From NCBI RefSeq assembly GCF_963583255.1, contig NC_084807.1:6490872-6554871 (forward strand): DNA of 64,000 nt. The letters are read 5' to 3'. The stretch's first letter is position 1. Each line of letters starts with the position of its first letter. A program made the translations under genes and the position numbers. Source of the stretch: Pyrus communis (lineage: Eukaryota; Streptophyta; Magnoliopsida; Rosales; Rosaceae). The notes under the pieces are model-generated. The model made no database searches. It was not told the DNA's origin and saw only the letters and a list, made by a program, of their open reading frames with translations. Below, piece by piece: positions 48,382 to 58,773 of the stretch.

Positions 48382-49290
48382 GTGACTACTCCACTGTTGG
48401 TTGAGTCTTTAAAAGACATATTTGTGGTACAAGCTGCAATTAGGAATTTCTTCATGGCTGTGTTGCCAAGAGAAGGCAGGATTTATACATTTTCTTGGGG
48501 CAACGATGGCAAACTCGGCCACCTAACCGAGCCAACCGATGTTGAGCCCCATCCTCTATTGGGAGCACTTGAGAATGTACCTGTGGTGAAAATTGCAGCT
48601 GGATACTGCTACCTTCTTGCTTTGGCTTGTCAACCAAATGGCATATGTAAGGATTGTATGTTTTTATTAGTTTGCCTTGATAGCTTTCTGTTTACATCGA
48701 ACAAAAAGCTTTTACGGAACCAAATAGAGGTGTTCCAGGATCTTATTCAATTGAGAATGTTACTAACATAAAATAAAATAAAATAAAATAAAAAAAGAAA
48801 AGCGAATATTGGGAGCCTTGTCCAAACTATTTTTTCCTAAAGCATTCGATATCACTCATTTTGATATCTTCATGTTTGTTCCTTGATAAATCCAAACCAA
48901 TTTTGTTATTGTAGTATTTGCATTAAATTTTATATGAAGATTAGTATTGCTCATTTGTATGATCTCGAAACCTTTCAGGTCAGTTTACTCTTATCTCGTG
49001 TGTTGCGTCTCTTACAGAGAAATAGACATGCAAATGTGTTGGCACCGGAGCTACCCAGTGACATCGTTGAAGCAAGTGAATGAGCAGGTTGTACTGATCG
49101 ATCCCACCAATTCCATATACTGGAACGCCCACACTTCTCACTCACCGAGTCAGGGATACTATATGCATTTGGGCCGGAGACAAAGGGCAACTAGGCATTG
49201 AACTTGTTGCCAACCAGACCGAAAGGGGAAAACCAAACTGGTCGATAATGATCTCAGATAGAGTTCATCATATCACCGGCTTTCCCGGCC
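48382..49290 (+). pseudogene. RCC1-repeat protein fragments
   Basis: The first block (48400-48650) reads REGRIYTFSWGNDGKLGH, EPHPLLGALENVPVVKIAAG and YCYLLALACQPNG. This matches the seven-bladed-propeller RCC1 repeats of a plant RCC1-family protein (an At3g26100-like group is my recollection). A second block (about 49020-49290) is split over frames: VLAPELPSDIVEAS, then HFSLTESGILYAFG, then GDKGQLGIELVANQTERGKP. The blocks are separated by non-coding DNA and frameshifts. Most of the propeller is missing. The relic begins about 80 bp after the ARF relic on the same strand. Confidence 0.8.
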
Positions 49291-50125
49291 ACAACATGAT
49301 AATCTATCATCTAATTTATCATCATAACTCATTGCATATGATGTTTACATTTCCATGTCTATTGTGTACATAGAAACAAAGAATTGTTAAGTGTCAAGTT
49401 TATTAGCTTATTAAGGGCTTAAAACAAATTGCTAAATGGCTGTTTATATCTGAAAATTTGGCAGTTTGATGATACATTTGTAGTAGTTGATGGTTGATGA
49501 TACATTTGTCGAAGGTTCATTTCATGACTTATTTTATTTCAAAATTAAATTTAAGATTTATCTACTGGGGTGAAAAGTGAAAATTGAAAATGGGGTAAAA
49601 TGGCATTCCATGCATCATTATCTATTTTTTCTTCAAGCACTGTGACAATTAAAATCGGCTCCAGTTATCCTTTGAGCATTCTGATACACAACAAAAGTAC
49701 ACTTGGGTCACTGTAATTGTGGGAACACTGTTGACGTAGGTCACTAAACCAAATTTTTAATTGGGAACGAGGAAAGCTTAAATGTAATTGTGACGCGACC
49801 GTGTTGTCGTTTTAATATTTTCACATAGCAAAAGCAATAGTTTGACATATCCGAACTTTGACGTTCTTGCATGTAAGTTTTATTGTGCTGGAATTTGAGA
49901 CTGAGTGGAAATTTTGTTTGTGCTTACATTAGAATGGAGTGAAGAGACTTGACTGTCATGAATTTGGCATTACTCGTTACTAGATTTGGATTGTTAGGAT
50001 TTGAAAATGGGAAGTTGGTTTGAGATTTCTTGTACATGATGATGGCTTAAAATCCTCGCAAAACAAAAGGAAATGCTACAAATTGCAGCCCCAAACTAGA
50101 GAGTTGCTACCTACTTGTGGGGTTA
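49291..50125. other. AT-rich intergenic DNA
   Basis: I see no gene, RNA or bounded repeat here. Confidence 0.55.
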
Positions 50126-50725
50126 GGGTGTTCACTAAGAAATAGTGATAGTACTAGTGTTCGGTTAAAAAAATAATGAGTGCTCAATTTAAGAAATAGT
50201 CAGTGTTCAGTTTAAAAAATATTGATAGTATTAGTGTTTATTTTAAGAAATAATCAGTGTTCAGTTTAAGAAATATTGATAATACCAGTCAGTTTAAGAA
50301 TAGTCAGTGTTTAGTTTTAGAAAGTCGGTGTTTAGTTTAGAAATACTGATAGTACGAACTTTCAGTGTAAGAAATAAAGGAAAACTAATGAAAATGGCTT
50401 GAAAACTTTGAGTTTTAACGATAAGGACAAAATAAAGGGTAAAGTGAATAGTACAATGATTGACTTTTTAGTGTAAAAATGTGGTTTTTCGTTAAAGTGA
50501 ACAGTACCGTGGGATTTTCGTTAAAACTCCCAAGAAATAATGATAGTACCCGTGTTCAGTTGTAGAAAAAGTCAGTGTTCAGTTTAAAAAACAGTAATAG
50601 TACTTGTGTTCAGTTTTAGAAATAGTCAATATTCAGTTCAAGAAATAGTCAATGTTCAGTTTAAAAAATAATGATAATACATGTATTTAGTTTAAGAAAT
50701 AATCAGTGTTCAAATTCAAACTCTA
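50126..50725. repeat. minisatellite array, left arm of an inverted pair
   Basis: Degenerate units of AAGAAATAGTCAGTGTTCAG type repeat across the stretch and are interrupted by the 154-bp MITE at 50378-50531. Confidence 0.88.
50378..50531. mobile_element. 154-bp MITE with 9-bp duplication
   Basis: The left AGGAAAACTAATGAAAATGG is mirrored by right TTTTCGTTAAAACTCCC. AAGAAATAA flanks both sides (50369-50377 and 50532-50540). The interior includes GAAAACTTTGAGTTTTAACG and GTGAATAGTAC/GTGAACAGTACC, a family I recall as abundant in apple and pear. Confidence 0.85.
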
Positions 50726-51124
50726 CAATTGTTGATTTCCCTGGAAATAATCCCCATTTTCTTTTATCCATGTCCATGTTTCGGTGTTTTTGTTTGGTTG
50801 CAGCCACATGCATGTGAAAATGCAAATCAGAAAAAGAAAAATGTAGGTGAATTTATTTATTTATTTTATGTAAGCAATATGCTACACTATACTAAATTGA
50901 TCTGAACTGTTGGGACGGAGATACAATATTGGGTGCAGAAGTGGAAATGCAAGTGAAATATTAAGAAGAAAAGGAAAATGTCTAGTTATAGAAATATAAC
51001 TATTTATATGTAAAGGAGTTCTGAACTTTTGAATCTACTAATGCTAGTTTTTGCTCATAAAGTTGGAAAATTTGAAGGGTTTTAGTTCATAACATTGCAA
51101 ATTTTTGTCATTGGTGAGTAATTG

Positions 51125-52085
51125 GTGAGAATGAGTCTTTAGTTTAAAGAAATATTAATAGTATCCATGTTTATGTCAAGAAATAGTTAGTATTTAGTTA
51201 AGAAATAGTAAAATAACTCTTATTATTTCTAATACTGAACAAAAATAATCCACATTATTTTTGGAATTACAACAAAATAATCCACACTATTTTCGAAACT
51301 GAACCAAAATAACTCAGACTATTTCTGGAAGGAAACAAATAAATATTATTTTTGAAACTAAACCAAAATAATTCACACTATTTTTGGAACTACAACAAAA
51401 TAATCCACACTATTTTCGAAGCTGAACCAAAATAACTAAGACTATTTTTAGAAATGAACAAAATACACACTATTTCCGGAACTACTAAAAAAAACACTAT
51501 TTTTGAAACTGAACTAAAATAACCCATACTATTTTTAGAAATGAACAAAATAAACATTATTTCTAAAATGTCAGCAAAATAACCAACAATATTTCTGAAA
51601 CTGAACTAAAATAATCCACACTATTTTTGAAACTACAACAAAATCACACACTATTTCTGAAAACTGAACCAAAACAGCTCACACTATTTTTAGAATTGAA
51701 CAAATAAACACTATTGTTGAAACTACAGCAAAATAACCCAAATTATTTTTGTAATATAACAAAATACATACTATTTCTGAAACTACTAAAAAATAACTCA
51801 CTTTATTTCTGAAATTGAACCAAAATTACTCATACTATTTCTGGAAGGAAACAAAATAAATTTATTTTTGAAACTACAGCAAAGTAACCAACACTATTTC
51901 TGAAATTGAACCAAAATAACCCACATTATTTCTGGAACTACAACAAAATTGCACACTATTTTTTATAACTGAACCAAAATAACTCACATTATTTCTGAAA
52001 GGGAACAAATAAATACTATTTCTAGAACCATAGCAAAATAGTTCAGTTTTAGAAATAATTAGTGTTTAGTTATAAATACAATGGT
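51125..52085. repeat. minisatellite array, right arm of an inverted pair
   Basis: Roughly 25-30 units of about 32 bp of the type ACTATTTCTGAAACTGAACC plus AAAATAACTCAC. Read on the other strand the core (CAGAAATAGT...GGTTCAGTTT) matches the left-arm unit, so the arrays face each other across about 400 bp of spacer. Confidence 0.88.
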
Positions 52086-52540
52086 AGTGTTCAGTTCGAA
52101 GATTTTAGATTTTGGAGACTTTTCATGACACACCCCGACCCAGAATGTTCACTAGTACCCCAAATCGAGCTGTGTTGGCCGACACCTGGAAGGTGACGAA
52201 GCCATAAAGTGTGATAGTGTATAAAATGTGAATAAATTTGAACCTAACAGTGTCTAAATACCAGAGTGCGCTACGAGTGGGAGCGAACCCATTTCACACA
52301 CGATGTCAGAGTATAAGTAAAGTACAGTAATGTTGGTAAGAATCATACCCTTAAAAGTAGCCACCAATACTAAGATTAGCCATAAATCCTCGTCGATACG
52401 AACTCAGCAGTTAAAACCTGAAGGGGTGGTACAAAACAAAAAGTGTGAGTAAACAGTAAAACCAAGCTTCCCAAAACTATTACCTTTCTATCAGTAATAA
52501 CCCCTCACTGTAATTCCCTTATCGTTTTCTATAAGACAGT

Positions 52541-52543
52541 ACA

Positions 52544-52591
<48 letters not shown>
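52541..52591. repeat. (CA)n-(TA)n compound microsatellite
   Basis: An ACACACAC run passes directly into a TATATA run. Confidence 0.93.
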
Positions 52592-52593
<2 letters not shown>

Positions 52594-52740
52594 AACTATG
52601 CTCAAAAATGGCCAAAACCACGAGTATGCCATGTCCATAGACTCTACAATGCATTAACAAGTAGGCCCAAATGAACTTAATCAATATAAAATGATACATC
52701 AGCCAGAATCACCTAACGTCACCCGTACGACTGTACTCAT

Positions 52741-53434
52741 ATCTCATCAATCAATACTAACATATAAGTCGGGAGTCATCTCTAGTGACCTGTACGACTT
52801 ATCCATATCTCATCAAGTATCCCTGCACACGAGTCGGAACCACCTCTAGTGGTCAGTACGACTGGACTGGGTGTAAATAAGTACGCTCAAGTGCTACGAT
52901 TACGTGAAGACTGGGCGAATAATCGTGGGTTACCTACGAGTTAGAACCACCTATAATGGTCTGTACGATAGGCCTGTGCACCTACCTTAAGTCCAAGGTG
53001 AGCGTAAGGTGCGGGAGGTGAACATCACATGAAGGACTGTGCCCTGGCCACGGGCGGGAGCACTAACACCGGGGTGCAGGTATCCATATCTCATCAATCA
53101 ATACTAGCATACAAGTCGGGAGTCACCTATAGTGACTTGAACGACTTAATCTATAGCTCATCAAACATCCCTGCACATGAGTCGGAACCACCTCTAGTGG
53201 TCTGTACGACAGGACTGGGTGTAAATAAGTACGCTCAAGTGCTATGATCACGTGAAAACTGGGAGAATAATCGTGGGTCACCTACGAGTCGGAACCACCT
53301 ATAGTGGTATGTACGACAAGCCTGTGCACCTACCTTGAGTCCAAGGTGAGCGTAAGGTGCGAGAGGTGAACATCACGTGAAAGATTGTGCCCTGGCCACG
53401 GGCGGGAGCACTAACATCGGGGTGCAGGTTTATG
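52741..53434. repeat. 347-bp tandem duplication inside the 4.6-kb element
   Basis: ATCTCATCAATCAATACT starts each unit (52741 and 53088). Both units end in a GGGCGGGAGCACTAACA(C/T)C block. Each unit holds several AGTCGGAACCACCT...AGGTGGT-like modules with short palindromes such as ACCACCTCTAGTGGT. Confidence 0.9.
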
Positions 53435-54709
53435 AGCTCTCAATGCATCTCAATGTAACATGTGCAACTCATGGCAACCAGTACGACAGTATCGGAGTTG
53501 CCTAACACATAAATGTAGTCATGCTATAACGCAATCGATTCAACTAATACCATAAACTCACCTGAACTTACTTGGGTGTCCTGCGTTCACCTTTGCACTT
53601 GAAAGCATTCCCAAAAATTATATGCAAGTAATATACATATGGATATACCATGATGCAATCTAATACTCAACCATGCCGTAGCATTTTCAATTATAAACAA
53701 TACGGTGTGAAATGTACAATCAATAACGCCCTACTCCCGAACTACTTATTTTCAAGGATAATTATCCATGACAACCCAATTAACACTAATTTAGCTAACT
53801 AATTCACAAAACTAAAACTTGCCTTTACCAATTTCCTTCGCGTTACTCAATTTCCCAAATAAGGCTTTTGTCTCAAATATATTATGGTTGCATCTAACGT
53901 CTCGTTAGACTGCCTACGTACCCTAAACAGGGATCAAGCCATTCGTAGTTCATATAGTACTTCAAGCATTCACAATAATTATATATGACGGTAATATACC
54001 TAATCAATTTAAAAGTGTCGATAGAACTCTCAATAATATGTACGATAAAAAGGAAAGATCCACTCACCTGGAGTTCACGCTATGATTCTCTAGCGCACAC
54101 ATCGAGGCGTCCTGAATGATTGGTCCCTGCCACGAAGTCCAAAAGTGGACGAAAGACGGTCAATTTTGCCCACAAAGCCGGCGGGTGCCTAAAACTTCCC
54201 GGTGTCGATTCGTCTTCTACGGTGGTCCAACGGGGTCAAGGTTGGTTGGCTTTTGCTCCTGGGATGATGGGCTACACAGCCCAAGTGGTGGCATCGGCCA
54301 TCACTTTGCCAATTTGCCGGAAAATCAAAAAGGGTGCCCGGAGCACCGTGAGAACCGCCAACTTTCGTGGCCTCAAACCGCCACATACTGTGGTTAATCA
54401 AGGTGGTTCTTGGGTGGGTATTTTAGAGGGGAATGAGAGCTTCAAGATGGTGGTGGTGGCGTCGAAAAATTCCATCGGAGTTGGCCGGAATCGGCCTTGG
54501 AAAATGGGTGGTCACACAGGTCGGGCACGGGAAGCTTTCCCTTTTTTTTTTTTTTTTCCTTCTTTCTTTCTGATTGGCTGCAGGCTTTCCTCCTCTCTTC
54601 TAATTGGTTCCTTGTCCCTTTAATTTAATTGGTCCACTAATCCCACAAGGTGGGAATTCAAATATTTAAATAACCAATTTCAAATGTCCATAACTATACT
54701 GTTATAATC

Positions 54710-56549
54710 CGGACTCGCAAACGGCTTTCACCTATGCGTTCACACCAACAAGTACTTGAAGGAAGATTTGTGAAAAACAAGTTCATTTAAGCAACATCAA
54801 CAACATGCAATTAACAATTAAAAGGCGGAATCATGTTTATATGCACTCAAAAACAAAACTTAACCCATGAACTTCAAAGCCTAGTAGATAGGTGAACCAA
54901 GACTCAACTCAAAACAAAGTGAGTTGAGAAATCAATACCTTTGTAGATTCCTCTTTGCATAAGCAAAGGCTAATCACCCAAAGAGAGGGCCTTCATTCCT
55001 TGCATCTTAGATCCATGGATTTGGATGGATGAAAAGGTTTCTCCAAGTTCCCAAAATTGAAAACCTCTAAGTCTCCACACCAAGGCATATTCTAGAAGAA
55101 ATGAGTGACCTTGGAGGAGTTTGATTGCTAGATGATCCCTCCAAGGTGGCCGAAATTTTAGAGAGAAAGGAGAGCTTGTGTTCTCATCCTTTCCCCAAAA
55201 ACAACCCTTAATGAATTTTGGCTATAAAGTCATACTTATTCCTTAATTCATTTGAGTGGCAAACTTGTAAATAAGTCCAAAACCACTCCTTCTTTAACAT
55301 GGGATTTATTGGGCTATTTGGGCCTTTGTGAATCATTATTCATTAAGTTGTCACACAACTTAAGTCAATGGACTTGACGTTCGAAGCCCATTGGGCCTTA
55401 AGGTCCAAAACTATCCCGAGGTCTTTTAACGAACTTATTCGTTTTATTAATAATCATATTAATTAATCATTGCCATAAATAATTAAACCATTTAATTATT
55501 CTTACTCATCTCCGTTGAATCTTCAATCTCTACCTTACATGGTGTACGATCCATTAGGTTCCTTTTAGCGAGGCAGTGGGCGATTCAAACTCTTTCAAAT
55601 TGATTGTGAATTGAAACTTACTTTCAATTCTCCCGTTAGTGATAATACACTTTTAGGGCTTCCACAAACCATGGTTGACGCCTAGCAGCATGTCATGGTT
55701 ACCCAAGTTAATCAGAAGAGGTGGATAACCTATTCAGTTTTAGGATTACAAATGCAATACGGTCTTTCTCTAATACAATACTCTTGACCACATTGTTTGG
55801 TTTGATAGTTTATTCATGTCTACTATCCAATGTGAGTCTTGTGCTTATATGATTACCTTGAATGTGATTTGGAACACATTCCTAAATCTCATTCATACTT
55901 TGGCCAAAGATTCTTAATCATATCATAGAGTATTCTCCCTCAAACAGTTTGAAGGTTAGAGATCCCTTGTTGCGCATTCACTTGCCTCCATGACTAAGTG
56001 GCTTAACCCCAACGATGCCGTGGACACCCTCCTGATGGAGTGACTTTGACATAATCAAAGATTAAGGACCTAACCACAAGACAACTGTGATGCCTCAGGT
56101 CAAAAGACTAATTTGCATTATCCCAACCATGAGTTCTCATGTGACATGAATATGAGAACTCTTCGTTGATCGTGTTCAGTGAACTCATTCTCTATTGAGC
56201 ACCTACGTACTTGTTTTGATGTCACACACACCAATGACTCGAGACTAGTCACTCTCCCTGAGAGAAGACATAGCACGTACTGATCTTAACGGACTGTCAA
56301 TGCCCAATTGACAATCCTATGATCAGGAACGTTTAGGATGTGTCAACGAAAGAATGGTCTCATGAATAACTTCTTTAGATCGCATTCTTCCAATCACATA
56401 TTCCTTGGACTTATCGTTTAAGCATATAACATTTATATGAGACGGCTCAAACAATAATGTTTGCCCTTAATATTAAACTAGATTAGTTTAACATGTGAAA
56501 TGTCCATAAAGTATCATCATATGATTGGTTTTAGGGCACATTTCCAACA
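54710..56549 (-). mobile_element. solo Ty1/copia-type LTR, about 1.84 kb
   Basis: On the minus strand it runs from TGTTGGAAATGTGCCCTAAA to GGATTATAACA. I recall this start as a common dicot copia LTR. ACTAT flanks it two bases further out on both sides (54703-54707 and 56552-56556), so the inserted unit may end AC/GT outside TG/CA. No primer site, polypurine tract or coding region is present. It sits inside the 4.6-kb TIR element and is therefore younger. Confidence 0.7.
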
Positions 56550-56702
56550 GTACTATGAGAATATGTTAAAAGAATAAGTCATACGTCTCTCTAGACGATG
56601 GTCAACATAAGTCAAAATCTTTATTTCTATGGCATTTTTGTAAATTCACGCTTTTAAAATAAAATAAAAACGTAAAATTTGGAACGGGTTGTCACATTTC
56701 AT

Positions 56703-57229
56703 TTGTTTATAATTGCTAGTTTTGTTTACTTATGAAAATATTTGAGCTATTTGATTTTTTATTACTTAAGGAATCGTAAAGTATCACATTTCTAGTATGA
56801 TACCAAGGCATTTTTGCTGATTTGTTTTTAGGTTATTGCTGGGATATGACAAAGCGACTTGTAAAACTGTAATCCAACATAATTGATTTGCTGATATAAA
56901 AGATAATCGATGTCGTTCAAAAAAAAAAAAAAAAAAAAAAAGATAATTGATGGGGTATTGTTAATTTTAATTTGATGTGTAATTTTTGTTTTAGTACAAG
57001 GGATATTTTTATACTAATTATTTATTCTTTTTAGTACAAGCAATATCATATACTAATTTATTCTAAGGGGATAAAAGTTTAAACCTGCAACGGCATAAGT
57101 TGACAATATAACTTTAACCATCAAGACAGGTCATCACTTACATTACCTATTTTATTTTTTAACATGTAGATTATTTTCTTTTTGGGAAGAGCTTTGTTCT
57201 TTTTGATATATATGTATGGAGTGGAAGTG
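56703..57229. other. AT-rich intergenic DNA
   Basis: A long A-run lies at about 56919-56940. A possible SINE-like scrap (ATAAAAGTTTAAACCTGCAA) lies near 57070. Nothing else was recognised. Confidence 0.5.
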
Positions 57230-57232
57230 TAA

Positions 57233-58488
57233 GAGCAACTCTACCGGGAGCTTTTGCTCTGGGGACAGGCCTGCGAACAAGGCCAGAGAGCCCGATTGAT
57301 TTGGTCCAGCGTGTGGTAGCCCGAGGGACAGGCCCAACCCGAGGGAGAGGCCTGGCATGAGTTGCTAGCCCGAGAGCCCGAAGTGGGTGTGACGTCAGGG
57401 CGACGTTAGCCCTTTTTTTTATTTTTTTTCTGTCAGGCGCGTGGCCTTCAAGCGCGCGTGGGCGCGCGTCAGGAGACATAAATTCAGAAATGGGGTCCGC
57501 GACCCACTCAGATTTCTTACCGTTGGGGAGGCCACGTGGCTGCCCCATGTCCGTTGGATTTCAACGGCTATATTTTATGGACCGTTGGATTTTCAAAGGT
57601 AAAAAAAATATTAAAAACCTCATTTAATTTCAGCAATTGGATCTGAGATCAACGGCCCACGTTATTAGGCTATGTAAATTAAAAAAAAAAAAACAATTTA
57701 AAATTCTGAAATGTTACCGTTGTGCCATGTGGCACAATCTGGAGTGTTGGAAATTCAAATTTTTTAATCCAACGGCAGAGATTAATTAGGTGAATAAAAA
57801 TTTAAAAAAATATAAAAAATTATTATAAATCAGAAAAAAAAATGAAAAAATGAAAAAAAAATTGATTTTACTTTTCTATAAATACCTTCTCATTATCTTC
57901 TACCTTACACCACAATTTCATATTTTCTCAACTAGTTTCAACCACATTCCTATCTTTCCTTCAAAGTTTCAATCCAATTTTTTTTTCCATCACCAATAAT
58001 TGTATTTTCAGATAATGACACGTGGCGCAACGAGTGCGATTAAAAATCTTATCGGAAATCCATCACCAATAATTCTCTTTTCAGATAATGACACGTGGTG
58101 CAACGAGTATGATTAAAAATCTTATCGGAAATCCATCACCAATAATTGTATTTTCGGATTTTATGACAAGTAGCGCAACAAGAAAGATTAAAAATCTTAT
58201 CTGAAATTACAAATAAAATTATTTTGTATTATTTTATAACTTTTCGGATAATGACACGTGGCGCAACGAGAATGATTAAAAATCTTATCCGAAATTACAA
58301 ATAAAATTATTTTGTATTATTTTATAAATAAAAAAATACTAATATTTTATTGTCTATTGCCAGGGCTATTGAAGTGCAACGGTGGAGATGCAAAAGGCAA
58401 TTACTGTTCATTAAGGACAATTACTGTTCACCAGTTGGATTGAATAGCGAATAGCCTGGGGGGAAGGCTTCCCACGCTGGAGTTGCTC
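57233..58488. mobile_element. Harbinger-like TIR element, 1.26 kb
   Basis: The left GAGCAACTCTACC pairs with the right GCTGGAGTTGCTC. TAA flanks both ends (57230-57232 and 58489-58491). The left third is GC-rich (GCGCGTGGGCGCGCGTC). The centre is AT-rich and holds a tandem repeat carrying ACACGTGGC (separate entry). No transposase was seen. Confidence 0.78.
57993..58330. repeat. tandem repeat of about 73-95 bp carrying ACACGTGG cores
   Basis: Four degenerate units each contain TTTTC(A/G)GATAATGACACGTG, GCAACGAG and GATTAAAAATCTTATC. The CACGTGG core (G-box/ABRE type) is intact at about 58019-58025, 58092-58098 and 58255-58261. It is mutated in the third unit. Confidence 0.85.
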
Positions 58489-58773
58489 TAAGTTCCTTAT
58501 TTACTAAATTGAATTTGAAAAGTAAAATTTTTAGTTTGTGGGAACTGTGCAGAAGAAAAATAGAAGTGGGAATGGTGGACGCCATAGAGAAAATGGAAAT
58601 GGGGATGGTTCTTAAATTAATAATGTCAAATGAGCAGCCAGTGTAATTTAAATTTTTTGGGCCTATTGCATGTTACTTTTGTTATTTTCATTAAATCTCA
58701 AGTTTTTTTTTTATTAAATAAAAGCAGTGAATGATTTTTTATTAAAAAAATTGACCCAAACTCTTTTTATTAA

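Larger units (their letters stand above)
52127..56693. mobile_element. 4.6-kb TIR element with 9-bp duplication
   Basis: The left GACACACCCCGACCC pairs with the right GGAACGGGTTGTC. It is flanked by ACTTTTCAT (52118-52126) and ACATTTCAT (56694-56702), 9 bp with one mismatch, which suggests the Mutator class. The interior shares palindromic modules and the GGGCGGGAGCACTAACACC motif with the 2.2-kb element at 35120, in opposite orientation. An open frame (54116-54623) has no known domain. A solo copia LTR is nested in it. No transposase was seen. Confidence 0.75.

Noticed and set aside
49280..49320. Helitron 3' terminus
   Set aside because: The stem is AT-rich and only six pairs long, and no matching 5' TC end was found. 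Mentioned only as a weak hint beside the ARF/RCC1 relics.
54116..54623. Overlapping 93- and 167-residue open frames inside the 4.6-kb TIR element
   Set aside because: Two overlapping frames of similar length with no domain, ending in T-run and low-complexity sequence. Not supported as a gene.
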